Shown: positions 36,513 to 47,661, counted from the stretch's first letter. The stretch is 64,000 nucleotides of DNA from Acanthochromis polyacanthus (GCF_021347895.1 NC_067128.1:2104010-2168009), one strand, 5' to 3'. A program made the numbers and translations. Notes: generated by a model from the sequence alone, not told the origin.

Positions 36513-37830
36513 GTCGGATATTTGCTCTTCTGTACAATGAAAAACTACAAGTTTAGCTTTGGTATAGAAAATTGAAAGGCCCTGCTGCAGACTTACAAAA
36601 CATAAGTCCAAAACTGAGAATGTCCTGGCCAATCTATAACCGTGTTCTTGCTGTAAACTGATATGAAATTGCAGGTTTGCTCAGTTTAGTTTCAGTAATT
36701 GCAGGTTTTCTAACTTGCATGCCAATAATCGCAAATGTATTCATATCTGTCTGTATTTTCAGCTCAGTCTTTCTAAAATGTCGGTTTTTGATTCTTCACA
36801 AGAGCAAATACTGCATTTTTTAGTTTAGAAACGGTGCGATTAATGAGAGATGGTTTGACATTTAAGTGTTATTTGCTGTTTTCATTGTTCTGGTACAACT
36901 GTTTGGTTTGCCACGTGTGTTTTAGTGTCTATAAATCACAATATGATGTTTGCTCTTCTGTGAAATTGACAATTATCAGTTTAGCTTTGAGTAGAAACAA
37001 AAAATCTCACATTCGTAGGCGGTTTCTTTCTTGCAACCCATCGGTCCAAGATTGAGACAGTTCTGGTGTCCACGGGTCATTTTACAGCCATGTTCAGGCT
37101 GTTAAATGATGTGAAGTTAAAGGCTTACTCACAGGTTTTCTAACTTCTATGTCAGTAATCACAAATATATTCACTTTAAGAGCGCAAATACTCCATTTTT
37201 CACTAGAAATAATGCAGCTAATGAGAGTTAATTGGCATTGAAGTGATATTATGTCCTGGTACAACTAGGATGTGGTTTGTTTAGTGTGTATTTGTGTCAA
37301 TTAATCATAATATGTTAAAAGAATCACTTATGAGGTTGGATGTTTGCCGTAATGTAGAATGAAACACTATCAGTTTAGCTTTGGTATGGAAAAAATAAAA
37401 AGGCTCCACAGTAAACCCAAAATGTCAACAATTTTTCAGTTCAACTTTTTTCTGCGTGAAGCTTTGACCCAGACATGCAACCCATGAGTCCAAAACCGAG
37501 GAGGTTCTGGTGTTTGCCGCTCATTTTACAGCCGTGATCATGCTATTAGTTCATTGTAAATCGCACCTTTAATTCCGGTAATCACAATTTTCTGACTTAT
37601 TATATTTGTTGCATTGAGTTTCTAGTCTGGTGCCTGCATTTTCAATACAGTATTAGCTTTATATTTGTTCATCAGAAGAAATGCTCCATTTCTCGCCTTC
37701 GAAACAATGCGATTATTGAGAGTTAATCCAGCATTGAGGTGATGTTGTACGGGGATGTCCTGGTGCAAAGAGGATCTGGTTTGTATTAGTGTCTATAAAT
37801 CACAATATGTTGAAAGAATTTCAAAGATCC
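36513..37830 (+). repeat. Three degenerate tandem units of ~390-470 bp
   Basis: The units start near 36513, 36942 and 37333. Each has, in order, TTTGCTCTTCTG (or TTTGCCGTAATG), CAGTTTAGCTTTG, a TCCAAAACTGAG-like word, CATTTTACAGCC (units 2 and 3) or its equivalent, GTAATCACAAAT, AAATACTCCATTTTTC, ATGAGAGTTAAT, CTGGTACAAC and AATCA(C)AATATG. Divergence between units is high. No coding potential. Confidence 0.8.
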
Positions 37831-38539
37831 AAAAATTAAGCAGTGAATGGCTGTAAATGTCTGGAGAGTGGGTTCACCTCCTCTCAGATCTCCTGGAGTA
37901 AAACATACAGTATGTTGTTTCCTCGGCTGTGAAAAGGAGCCCTGCTGTGGCATTAGATGCATGTAGATTGATAATCGACGGGGGCAAACATAATTACATC
38001 GCCTCGGAAATTAATGAACGCATTGATCGCCCACTCTAAACATAATCAGCATATTTTTCTTTAAGCCACTGAAGATCTCGAGCGGCGGGCCTTGATTACA
38101 TCACAGCTTGCAACATTACTGCGGCTTCCCCACAGCTAGTTCCCTCAAAGATCTCGCCAGGCTTTTTAAACACTGATGTTGTTGGCACCTTTGAAGTGCC
38201 TTTCAGTGTCCAGATGTAAATTCATGCGAGGAGAAATGTGATAAGCTAATGACGTCTCCGGGGACGAGAGGGGATATAACCAAGGGATAAACATATCTGC
38301 AGTTTTTTTCTTCCCCTCTCTCTCCTTCCCCTCCTTTAACACGGACTGAACAGGAGCAGATGGACAGAGCTGGCTTTGATGTACTCTGGGGTCATGTGTA
38401 TCTACAGTTTTATCAAGGTACACAAGCTAGAGTAAATACGCCACACCAAGAACTCTGGGAAGGTCTCTGGGCAAGGCCGGGGGAATTTCCAGGGTGCAGA
38501 AATATTTCTCTGCATTTGTGCAGCACAGAAACTGGAGAG
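37831..38539. other. No gene seen; candidate conserved non-coding element
   Basis: The stretch 37960-38160 is non-repetitive and rich in homeodomain-like words (TTGATAATCGAC, CATAATTACATC, TTGATTACATCAC). It looks like developmental enhancer sequence by composition only. Confidence 0.25.
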
Positions 38540-39701
38540 CAGGGCTGTCAAATATGAGGCCCGTGGTCCAAAAGTGGTCCTCCAGAGGGTCCAATCCGGC
38601 CCTCAAAGTGTAAAAATTACAGAGAAGACATTAACTGCAGATTGTAAATTAGAAAAAGTATAAATTTAAAATCATTTCTAGACCATGACAAGTTGTTTGG
38701 ATCAGAAAGTAAAATAAAAAATCCAAACTTTAGTCGTTTTGTTTCTTGTTTTTATCATTTTGTGTTTCCTTTTTGTCTCGCTTGTGTGCTTTGTCTTATT
38801 TCTGTCATTTTGTGTTTCGCTTTACTCATTGTTTTGTCTATCATTTTTGTTGTTTTGTTGTTTTTCTCGCTTGTGTTAGTATATTTTTTTTGTCATTTTG
38901 TTTCTTGCTTTTGTCATTTTTTTGTCTAATTTTTGTCATTTGCCTATTTTTGTCACTTTGTAACTTTCTTGTCTAATTTTTTCTCTTTTTGTGTTTTTTT
39001 CTTGTCGTTTGTCTCATTTTTTGTCATTTTGTTTCTGGCTTTTGTCATATTGTGTCTCGTTCTTCTCATTTTGTGTCTGATTTTTGTCGCTTGTCTCGTG
39101 GTTTTGAAGGTTTGTTTCTTTTTTTGTCATTTTGTGTTTTCTTTTTGTCTTGCTTGTGTTTTTTGTCTATTTGAGTCGTTTTGTGTTTTTTTCTCGCTTG
39201 TGTTAGTCTTTTTCTCTTGTTTTGTTTCTCGCGTTTGTCATTTTTTGTCAATTTTTTATTGTTTGTCCATTTTTTGTGGCTTTCTGACTTTCTTGTCTGA
39301 TTTTTTTGTTTGGTTTTGTGTCGTTTGTCTCATTTTTTGACATTTTGTTTCTGGCTTTTCACATTTTGTGTCTCATTCTTGTCACTTTGTGTTTCATTTA
39401 TGTAACATTTTATCTTGTTTGTCTTTTTTTTTGCCTGATTTCAGTCATTGTCTCATGTTTTTGTCATTTTGTTTCTCGTTGTTGTCGTTGCGTGTTTCCT
39501 TTTTGTCTCGCTTGTGTTTTTTGTCTCATTTTTGTCATTTTGTTTCGCTTTGTTCGTTGTTTTGTGTATCATTTTTGTCGTTTTGTGAACAAGGGAAAAA
39601 ACTAGAGGTGTGATTATTTATATTATGCTGTGATGTTCCTGATCTGACCCACTGGAGATCAAATTGGGCAGAATGTGAACTAAAATAAGTCTGAGGCCCT
39701 G
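38540..39701 (+). mobile_element. hAT-like element, CAGGGGTGTC family, copy E
   Basis: It starts CAGGGCTGTCAAATATGAGG and ends GAGGCCCTG. The flanking 8-mers CTGGAGAG (38532-38539) and CTGCAGAG (39702-39709) match at 7 of 8. The minisatellite interior spans about 38730-39585. The unique right arm is shortened, and GACCCACTGGAGATCAAATT is retained. Non-coding. Confidence 0.9.
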
Positions 39702-40961
39702 CTGCAGAGGAATGCCCAACACAAATTATGTTCATTTTTTTTGAAGGAATGCGTTTCATTTCACATCTAACCCCTGCTATTTTGCTTGACAACAATGAAG
39801 AAAATTCAATTAACAGGCCCAGATAATGGCTCCGGGGTGTTTGCACGTCGGCCCATCTTCGTCCCGTCCGACTGTCTTGTCATTTCATCCCCATTTGCGA
39901 GCTGGAAAGAGACGTTCCGTAGCGCTGCAGCGAGCGGGAACAGAGGCTGCAAAACATGTCCATCAAGGAGAGAATAAAAATAGGCTGTTTCCTCTAAATT
40001 CACTCAATCAATAATTCATGCCGCGCACAGAAGCTTGATTTATGAAGGAATTAAATGTTGTGGACTGGGCCTTGCCGTCTCTGGGACACGGCAGCCGAAA
40101 TGAAACATGAAAGGCGAACACTGAGAACAACCGAGTCGCCTCGTGGAGGGTTTGACGCGTTGGATGTGGATCGCACGTGCGCCAGACGACGGGCGGTGAT
40201 TTAAACGGGAGCTGTGAGGATTTGTTGGACGTGTGCTGAAGCAGGTCACCGGGAGTCAAACATTAATGCTGTGTGGCAACTGGAGGCCGGGATCAAAGGC
40301 AGCGCGGCACCTGCTGACCTGTGGGGATCTTGTGAGTCTTGGTGCCCTCCTGACCTCCACAAACACACAACACGGCAGCTTTAGTGCTTTTAAAGGAGCA
40401 TGTGAGTGCCTCATATGTTCTTTCTTTCCTGTGTGAGGAAATATAAATTATAACAGCACCCGAGCTAGAAGTATTTTGGGTCACATGTGTGGAAGCAGTC
40501 CTGAACCTTCTGCATTCGACATCTGATATGTCCGAGGTGCTGTAGTTCTTTGCACACTGTAGCCTCTAAACACTGATATGTGGGGGGGGTTTTTTGTCTT
40601 TAGAACCAGAAATCAGTTGTCAGTCCCTTCGCCACGTTCAACATTGTGCTGTTAAGTTTGCGTTTCACTTGGAAAACGGAAACTAGCAAGTTTGTAAGAG
40701 CCAAAACCTGACTTTAATTTCATCCAAATTTTAAAAATGACATGTTTCTGATGCTGCTTTCAAAGACTCACAGTGGTTGTTCATTTCAGATTTTCTTTTG
40801 AATGCGCCTCAGAAATGTGTCCTTTTTACCCAAACCGAAAAACTGGCTAATCTTAAACCATTTCAACATTTGTCACATGCCAGCGACTGTTGAATTTTTG
40901 AGAATGTGGAGGAACTTTGGTTGCTGAAGATGACACTTTTAAATAGAAATATAGCATCTGA
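39702..40961. other. No gene seen; unique sequence
   Basis: 39780-40340 is moderately GC-rich and non-repetitive. Open frames on both strands are short and unrecognised. Confidence 0.4.
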
Positions 40962-41589
40962 GGCTACGTTTATACAAGGACCATCTTAACAGAAAACGCA
41001 AAAGTGGCGTCTTGTCTTCACTTTTTATTTCACGTTTAGACGAGCGGTTTTGAAGGAAATCTGCGTATATACGGTGACTCTGTAGTGTGTGGAATTGGAT
41101 ATGCATCCCAGGCAGCTAGGTGGCGCTGTGATAAAACTCCGCCATGTCTACGCACATGCGTACTATCTCCCTTTTCAGATCTCCGCCACGGTAAATGTCA
41201 GATGGCGACTAGTAAGAAGAACTTTGTTTGGACAGACGAAGAGGTCGAACTACTGCTTCGAACCACTTTGGACCACAAAGCCACAAAATAATCAGACATC
41301 TTTGTTTACGTCCTTGTACCGGCCGGCAAACCAAAGCACCGGCGCACGTATGTGTCGCGTACGCAACGTGGTCAGATCTCGGCAAAGGTTTTTTTCCGGC
41401 AAAGTTTTGCGTTTTGCTGTTTAGACGGAAACGTAATGGTGGAGAGTTTTCAACTTTTATACTCTGGAGGCCGGTTTCAAATTTTTGCGTTTTTAAGCCC
41501 CCAAAACGCCGTTCTCATATAAATGATAGAGTGTTTTGTTGAAATATTTTGACGTTTTTACCTGCAAGCGTCCTCGTGTAAACAGGGCC
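40962..41589. mobile_element. Harbinger-like non-autonomous DNA transposon, 628 bp
   Basis: The left end is GGCTACGTTTATACAAGGAC. The right end, reverse-complemented, is GGCCCTGTTTACACGAGGAC. These are imperfect inverted repeats. A piece of a Myb/SANT-like protein gene lies inside (41202-41291), as expected for a PIF/Harbinger relative, which encode a Myb-like protein beside the transposase. No clear 3-bp target duplication was found, so the superfamily assignment rests mainly on the Myb fragment. Confidence 0.65.
41202..41291 (+). pseudogene. Myb/SANT-like protein N-terminal fragment
   Basis: An ATG opens a 29-codon frame reading MATSKKNFVWTDEEVELLLR and ending at TAA. WTDEEVELLL is typical of the first helix of the Myb/SANT-like DNA-binding domain carried by Harbinger transposons. 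The rest of the domain is missing, so this is a relic of the transposon's accessory gene. Confidence 0.6.
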
Positions 41590-42498
41590 AAAATGATTAC
41601 AGACTTGCGTTTGGTCTTGATCGTCAACTTTGTCACATGTAAGTCTTCCATTGGCCGGACTGTTGATTTAGCAAGACTTGATCTGACCTCAAAGGTGGGT
41701 AGAGATTGACTTTGGAAGGTTATGAGTGTAAGAAAGAGAGACTTGACATTTAAAGAATCTATGACAGGCTTTTGCGACACCAAAGATGGTGGTTATATGA
41801 CAGATGTCCCACTCCTCTCCCCAAAAAGCCACTTGTCTCCTTTGCGACCGCTGAACCGAGAAACATCCCGACAATCACGCTGGACTGATTCAAGCACAGG
41901 GTTGTTAAAGCTTGTTTTAGTTGCAGAGTCATCAAACTATTTGATCAGATTAGACCAGCGGTGCGGACTTGCAGGTGATAGGTTCATATTATCACCATGT
42001 TTGTGCTTTTAAGCTGTTTACAAATCGCAGGTGGCCTCATTTTGTATCAGTAATCATAGGTCTGTTCACTTTTACTGCTCTTGGAGCTGCTCACTCAATA
42101 GTTGACGCCACTTTTATGCTCCACCTGCATGATTTTTATGACGCACTGATTGTCGGGAATCAAAGTCTAAGAAGCGGCTCCTGCCAGTGTTATTTGGGCC
42201 TGGATTTTATTGCAGTTTTTCTGAGGAATTACTTTATGATCGTCTACAAGAGAAAACGTGCGACTTGTCAACTTTTTCTCCCTTCTTTTCGTTTTTACAT
42301 GTTACCATTTCCTTTCAAATGGAAAGCCACAGCAAAAACATCCAAACCGCATTCTACTGCACTGAAGATTTCACATTTTGGGGGTATTTGGATCATGCAA
42401 GGCAGAGCTGAGAGTTGTATTTGTGGTGGATTATCTATTTTAATGACAGTATTCCTCCCTATTCAGCCCTACTTACTAGGACTCTGGTTGGTTTAAAG
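41590..42498. other. No gene seen; open frame of unknown meaning
   Basis: A + strand frame is open to 42496, but its first ATG is at 42116 (126 codons). It shows no recognisable domain and ends at the next transposon border. Probably chance. Confidence 0.35.
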
Positions 42499-43259
42499 CA
42501 GGGGTGTCCAACATGAGGCCCATGGGCCAAAAGTGGTCCTCCAGAGGGTCCAATCCGGCCCTCAAAGTGGAAAAATTACAGAGAAGACATTAACTGCAGA
42601 TTGTAAATTAGTGAAACTAGAAAATTAAAATCATTTCTAGACCATGACAAGTTGTTTGGATCATTAAGTAAAATAGTAAAATTGTTCTTTTGTCACTTTG
42701 TGTCTCATGTTTTTGTGATGTTTTGTCTTATGTTTAATTTTTTGTCTGACTTTGTCATTGTTTGTGTTTTTATTGTTTTGTTTCTTGTTTTTGTTGTTTA
42801 GTTTTTCGTTTTTGTCTCGCTTGTGTTTTTTTGTCTTATTTTGTCATTTTGTGTCTTTGTCGTTTGTCCATTTTTTTGCAGTTTTATAACTTTTTGGTCA
42901 GATTTTTGTCTCTTTTTGGGGGGTTTTCGTGTCTGTCTCATTTTTTGTCATTTTGTTTCTCGCTTTTGTCGTTTTGTGTCTCATGTTTGTCTTGCTTTAA
43001 GTTGTAATGTGTAAATGATAAACTGAGGCACAATGTCGAAACTGAATTTATTTTTCTTGATAAATTTCAGGTTGTTCATGATGATTTGTAAAAAGATACT
43101 TCCTTAAATGTGAGCATTTTCTGAATGTACTTTCTTGCACTAAAACAAAGGAAAGATTTGGAGTTTATAGCTTATTTCTAGGTTATTCTGCTCTGATTTC
43201 ACTGGTCTGGTCCACTGGAGATCAAATTGGGCTGAACCAAGATGAGTTTGAAGCCCCTG
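42499..43259 (+). mobile_element. hAT-like element, CAGGGGTGTC family, copy F (youngest looking)
   Basis: Intact ends CAGGGGTGTCCAACATGAGG and TTTGAAGCCCCTG lie between two identical 8-mers, GTTTAAAG (42491-42498 and 43260-43267). The perfect 8-bp duplication is the strongest proof in the window that the family moves like a hAT transposon. At 761 bp it has a short minisatellite (about 42685-43000). It lacks any transposase frame and so depends on a transposase in trans. Confidence 0.95.
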
Positions 43260-43849
43260 GTTTAAAGAAATGCAAACAAATCAGGGAGTTTTATTCTCAC
43301 AGTTGCAGAACAGTAGCAAGGTGCAGTCACAGAATGGTCTGAGTGCACAAAACTAATCAGGAGGTGAATAATTTCACAACATTTCTATGCAGTTTTTACA
43401 TCCTGGAGAATAGTGAAAGTTGCAGTTTTAGATCTCTCTGCCATTCATTTAGGTTGAGGCCTCGTCCTGCCTGGGGGGACTACAAAGATGGCTGTCGAGT
43501 GGCCTAGGAGGCTCTTGGCACTGTCATTACAATAAATAAATAAAATGAAAGCACAAATGTCGTCCTTCAGGCAAATTTAACCAAAACATGTCCTTGTAAA
43601 GTGATTTTAAATGAGCAACTTTATTCTATGCCTCTAATAATGCCCATTCTATGGTTATAGTAGCACTAGAAGTGAGTCAGCAGGATCTTCCAGCTGCTAA
43701 TCAGTCCAGTTTCACTGAGCTGAAGCAGTTGAATGCTTTCTCTGTTGGAATAAGACGCGTTACTTCGACTAGTTTCACTTTTATCCCAGTTTGGCTTTAA
43801 GATGTTCTTTATGTGTTTGAGAGCCAAACAACACGCACGAACAAAGCTG
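43260..43849. other. No gene seen; upstream flank of flrt2 promoter region
   Basis: Non-repetitive sequence between transposon copy F and the CpG-rich block. No defined motif. Confidence 0.4.
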
Positions 43850-44482
43850 TGCTCATTAAAACATCAGCAAGCGTGTGCGCATTTAGCCTCAAAAGCGAGG
43901 GGGGGGGGGTGTAAAAAAAAACACGGGTGCGCGCGCATTAATAAACCGAGTGGATGCAGACGAACGTGCCGGTGCGCGCTCCCGCTCTGAGCAGCGGTGC
44001 ACTGCTGAATCAGTAACAGAGAGACAAGAAAGAAGCAGCGGCAGCAGCGGAGTCGTCAGATGAAATTACCGAGGCTGTCAGCGTGTGTCTGAACGCCTCA
44101 CATCACCGGCAGAGTCCGGCCGGTGGAGGCGAGGCTGCGCTGCGCTCTGGGGCTGATTATCCAGCTGTAGGGCAGCGGGAATAAAAACAAAAAGAACACA
44201 AGTTAAAGTGATCCTCAGAGCTTACAATCAGGGACTTGGTGGCACAGAGGATCCAGTGGAGAATTAAAATGCAAAGGAGAGCTCAGATTAGGATGAAAAG
44301 GTAGAAAAAAATAAAGAGCACGCAGGAGATCAGGAGTGTTGAGAGACAAACTATTTTCTGCAGTGTGAGGGCAGCGGGGAGGATCTGTGGCTTAAAGCCA
44401 TCACGGAGCTGCTGGAGGAGATGCATTCTTCATTCTGAGGAGGAGGAGGAGGGGAGGAAGGAGGGACGAGAGGGGGAGACAC

Positions 44483-44515
<33 letters not shown>

Positions 44516-44520
44516 GAGAG
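44483..44520 (+). repeat. (GA)n microsatellite in predicted leader
   Basis: GA dinucleotides interrupted by one GC step, immediately before a possible splice donor (GTGAGC). It may act as a GAGA-type or purine-rich splicing element; this is inferred only. Confidence 0.85.
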
Positions 44521-44932
44521 GTGAGCAGAGCACACACGTCGCACTATCAACTGAATCCATCTAAGAAAACAACTCTGAGGGAGTCCGGAGCTCCGAGCCG
44601 CGCAGCCACCAAAAAGGCAAGTTTGAGCTTCCACCTCCGTCCCTCCCTCCCCCCGAGCCGAACGGCGCAGCCACCGGGACGGACGCAGCTGGTCCCCGCG
44701 TCATGGCCCGCGGCGGATCAGGCGGCGGACACTTCGGCGAGCGCGTCCTCCCCGTTCGGGCAGCAGAGAGTGGAAGAGGAGAAGTGCCTGCCGCTGCTTC
44801 CTTCGCTCCTTACGCGCCGCAGACGGTGTTGAGTTAAATCGGAGGGGAAACGCACACGGTAAAACAAAATTTACAAAAAAGGAAAAGAGAGGGAAAAAAG
44901 TGCGGACGGACACAGACCGAGTGGAAGGACCC

Positions 44933-45028
44933 ATGCAGCCGAATATGCCGTTCCGTGGACTCTCCGGGCTGCTGATCGGAACGCACCGAGCAGAGCTTTA
45001 CGCACGGTCATACAGCGGGACCGCATGA
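44933..45028 (+). promoter_or_regulatory. flrt2 upstream ORF 1 (31 codons)
   Basis: ATG at 44933 in a weak context (C at -3), ending at TGA 45026-45028. The peptide begins MQPNMPFRGL. Its stop overlaps the start of the next uORF as ATGA. Presence in the transcript depends on the unknown transcription start. Confidence 0.45.
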
Positions 45029-45090
45029 AGGACGGAGGCGGAAAGAAAAGGGGAAAAGTTGAATGCCGTAGCGGGGTTTGCGATGGATAA
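45025..45090 (+). promoter_or_regulatory. flrt2 upstream ORF 2 (21 codons)
   Basis: ATG at 45025 shares bases with the stop of uORF 1. It ends at TAA 45088-45090. The peptide is Lys/Gly-rich (MKDGGGKKRG). Weak start context. Confidence 0.45.
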
Positions 45091-47433
45091 AGGCTCGCCA
45101 AAGGTAGGCTGGATGTTTGCTTCTGCACCCGAACCTGGGGAGAATTAAGGCCAGGCCTGAGTTGCATATAAATCGGCTACTTTTCACATGAAACGGAGCA
45201 GAAAGCTCCAGCAGACAGCCTCATAACGCACATCCACCCATGGAGCTGCACACAGCCTAATCCTCTCACTTTAATTCAGAGATCATTTAAATAAAACGCT
45301 ATTTATTTGTGGGTTAATTAGACATTTCATCGGGTTAAGGATCACGGCAGTGCACATTTTTCAACCCGAGAGAAAAACCTGACTTTTTTTTCTTCTCTCC
45401 TTTTTTCTTTCACACTCAATGCTCTGCACGGTTTTCAATTCGTTCCTTTGTAATAATTCATTCAGATGAACACTGGGCAGCCTTTGAAGTCCACCTGATC
45501 CTCCTCTTATCGCCTCTTAAACGCTCCTATCCATTTTAAACTTTTAATTGCGTTTTCTGTCGCTAAATCCACTTCTAATCGGATTGTCCTGGCCGCATAT
45601 CACAGCGTTCATCTGCTGGTGTGAAACTGTGCTCCCTGGACTGGAAACTAAATTAAAAAAAGAGGTGAGAAAGGGCGTGAAAGTCTTTCTAAACTCACTC
45701 CTGTCCGCAGTTTGTCAGTTTTGGTGTCGCGAGGTGAACTCGTGCTGCTGTTCTTTGGATTCTCACTGACATTTTATTTATGCAGCTATAATAATCTTGA
45801 TGCTGCTGCCTTCTGCTGTTGATTCTGCCGCTGTGGCAGCACATTTTATCACTTCATGTGGTTGCTTATCCCTCCCTCCACCACCACCACCACCTCCCCT
45901 GAAGCTTATTTGATTAAATTTAGCTCTTTCAATTTAGAAAAGTAGATCAGAGAGTATGTATGTGTGGTTGTGTCAAAGGATTGTTTCTCCATCTCAAAGA
46001 GCTCCATGCAGGCTTCCATCTAGTCAACAAACAAGGCAGGGAATCTTAAAGAAGCAAGGCTGCGAATGCATGGAGAGGAGTGTGTTTTTTCTCATCTTTA
46101 CAAAATACAGCTCCCTGTCAGTCACGGCTGGCACTCGAAATGAATCAGATTTTTTTTAGAAATGTAAAATTGGTCCCCAGAAAATATTAGAATTCTTCTC
46201 ATTTTCTGAACTGTGTGGCTCCAGACGCTGCAGGAAGCCTTAACCCAGGCTCACGGTCGCCCCTGTGCTTAACATTCAACCCATCGTTTCCCATCATTGT
46301 GTCATCCAGCTCTGACTCAGGGTGGAGCTCTGGTTAAGCTCAAAGCTACAGATGACAAATACTGTCTTTCAATCATGCCAGAGGGGAGAGGGAGAGGAGA
46401 TGTTTGATGGCTCATAAAAGTTGAAATAATGGATCTGTGGCTTCTACTGTAATCCAGTGGCCTTGTGCTTTACAACAAACCTCCCCGTGCTGAGAAACAG
46501 CCCCGTATCGATCATTTATCGCAGGTGGAGGGACTAAATTATTTTCCAATCCCATTTCATTTGACAGCTCGTGTATGTCACTCCAGGCGGAGGAGGAGGA
46601 GGAGGAGGAGTTGATCTGTGGCGTCTCTGTTCCTCGACTGCCTCTCCTTTGTTTTGTAATCTCCACCAGCCTTAAGTGTTGAGTTTGACGACGGTGGGTT
46701 CAGGCCTGCACGTAATAACGAGCTCCTCCTCAGGCCACCGGCAGAAACAATCGCCTGTGTTTACTGTAAACGCCTGTGTGTTTACTCGTGTACCTCTGCC
46801 CACTATGTCGGCTCAAGCAGCTGGAAAGAGGGGGGGAAAAAAGCCAGCAGTAGCAGCTTGTTTTCTGCTGTATTGTTGTTTTTTGGTTGTTGCTGCCCTG
46901 GAAATATCTTCCATGTTGGCACACAGAGAACTGATGTCTTCATTAGCCTTATCTTATTTTAGCATGTTTTCCATTAGGCGACAGTGATGTTGCTGAGAAC
47001 CCTCGTGAATCCGTGAGTGTGTGTCCTTGCAGTGCTCTATTACCTCCTTTGATAGAGCGCAGGGGGATAAAAGCCTTCTTTATGTCTGTGAAACCGGATG
47101 TGCAAGAGCTGTTCTGAATATTTATCAGACGCTTTTTTTAACATGGCCAGTGCATAATTTGACATGAGCAGTGAACGGTGTGTTTTGTGACTCCGTCTTT
47201 ATGTTTTGGGGGAGAAGGAAAGAGTGAGAACGAAGGCCGGATGGTTGGTATGTGCGTGTTTGTATGTTAAATAAAGAGACAGAGCGAAGGAGGGAACAGA
47301 GAGGCCCCTTTTTTCCGAGAACAGGCCACCCCTGAAAATACTCATCTAGCTTTTCTTTGTTTTCCCACAGGTCTGTGGATCCAAATGTCACCCCCCCTGG
47401 ACTCTGCCCTGGTCGGGGACCAGCAGTGTGTGA
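45083..47433 (+). promoter_or_regulatory. flrt2 upstream ORF 3, spliced (27 codons)
   Basis: ATG at 45083 has a strong context (G at -3 and G at +4) and overlaps the stop of uORF 2 in another frame. Seven codons (MDKGSPK) reach the donor at 45103, exactly in phase 0. After splicing to 47371 the frame continues for 20 codons to TGA 47431-47433. It is therefore the best-initiated uORF of the chain. Confidence 0.45.
45104..47370 (+). other. Predicted flrt2 leader intron, 2,267 bp
   Basis: It begins GTAGGC and ends TTTTCTTTGTTTTCCCACAG, a strong polypyrimidine tract and AG. It contains a (GGA)7 run near 46590-46612 and a CCACCACCACCACC tract near 45880. No other exon is recognised. Retained regulatory sequence is possible. 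Confidence 0.6.
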
Positions 47434-47540
47434 CGGACAGGCAAGTGGAGCCTGCGGTGGCTCTCTTACTGCGTGGCTTCAAATTGGCCCTGGCTGAGCT
47501 CTGCATGGAGCAGCGAGTGAAGAGTCCTGCTATGGTCTGA
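47385..47540 (+). promoter_or_regulatory. flrt2 upstream ORF 4 (51 codons)
   Basis: ATG 47385 opens MSPPLDSALV and ends at TGA 47538-47540. It is the longest uORF and overlaps uORF 3 in another frame. Its start context is weak. Its stop shares a base with the ATG of uORF 5 (TGATG). Confidence 0.5.
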
Positions 47541-47608
47541 TGTCTCAGCATGGATGGAGTCAGTCAGAGGACTGGCCACCACTAATGAGACCATCGCTCT
47601 TCAGCTGA
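47540..47608 (+). promoter_or_regulatory. flrt2 upstream ORF 5 (22 codons)
   Basis: ATG at 47540 follows the uORF 4 stop by termination-reinitiation geometry (TGATG). It ends at TGA 47606-47608. Confidence 0.45.
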
Positions 47609-47661
47609 GGACTAGCATTTACAGGATTACTCCCACGGTTTCCTGCTCTTTCCCCAGCTAA
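47554..47661 (+). promoter_or_regulatory. flrt2 upstream ORF 6 (35 codons)
   Basis: ATG at 47554 (MESVRGLATT), ending at TAA 47659-47661. It overlaps uORF 5 in a different frame and is the last ATG before the main start, 145 nt upstream of it. Confidence 0.45.

Larger units (their letters stand above)
43850..45103 (+). promoter_or_regulatory. CpG-rich promoter region and predicted flrt2 leader exon 1
   Basis: This block is clearly richer in GC and CpG than its surroundings, as expected for a vertebrate CpG-island promoter. It lies 2.7-4 kb upstream of the flrt2 start codon on the same strand. A good splice donor, CCAAAG|GTAGGC, falls at 45103/45104. A second possible donor, GAGAG|GTGAGC, lies at 44520/44521 at the end of the GA tract. 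FLRT genes have a coding sequence in one exon behind non-coding leader exons, so this is the most likely first exon. The transcription start is not identifiable. Confidence 0.6.

Noticed and set aside
41969..42496. 175-codon open frame before transposon copy F
   Set aside because: The first ATG leaves only 126 codons, with no recognisable domain and no splice or promoter support.
44365..44832. 155-codon frame with Arg-Glu repeats in the leader exon
   Set aside because: It starts at GTG, is driven by the (GA)n microsatellite and GC-rich sequence, and shows no domain.
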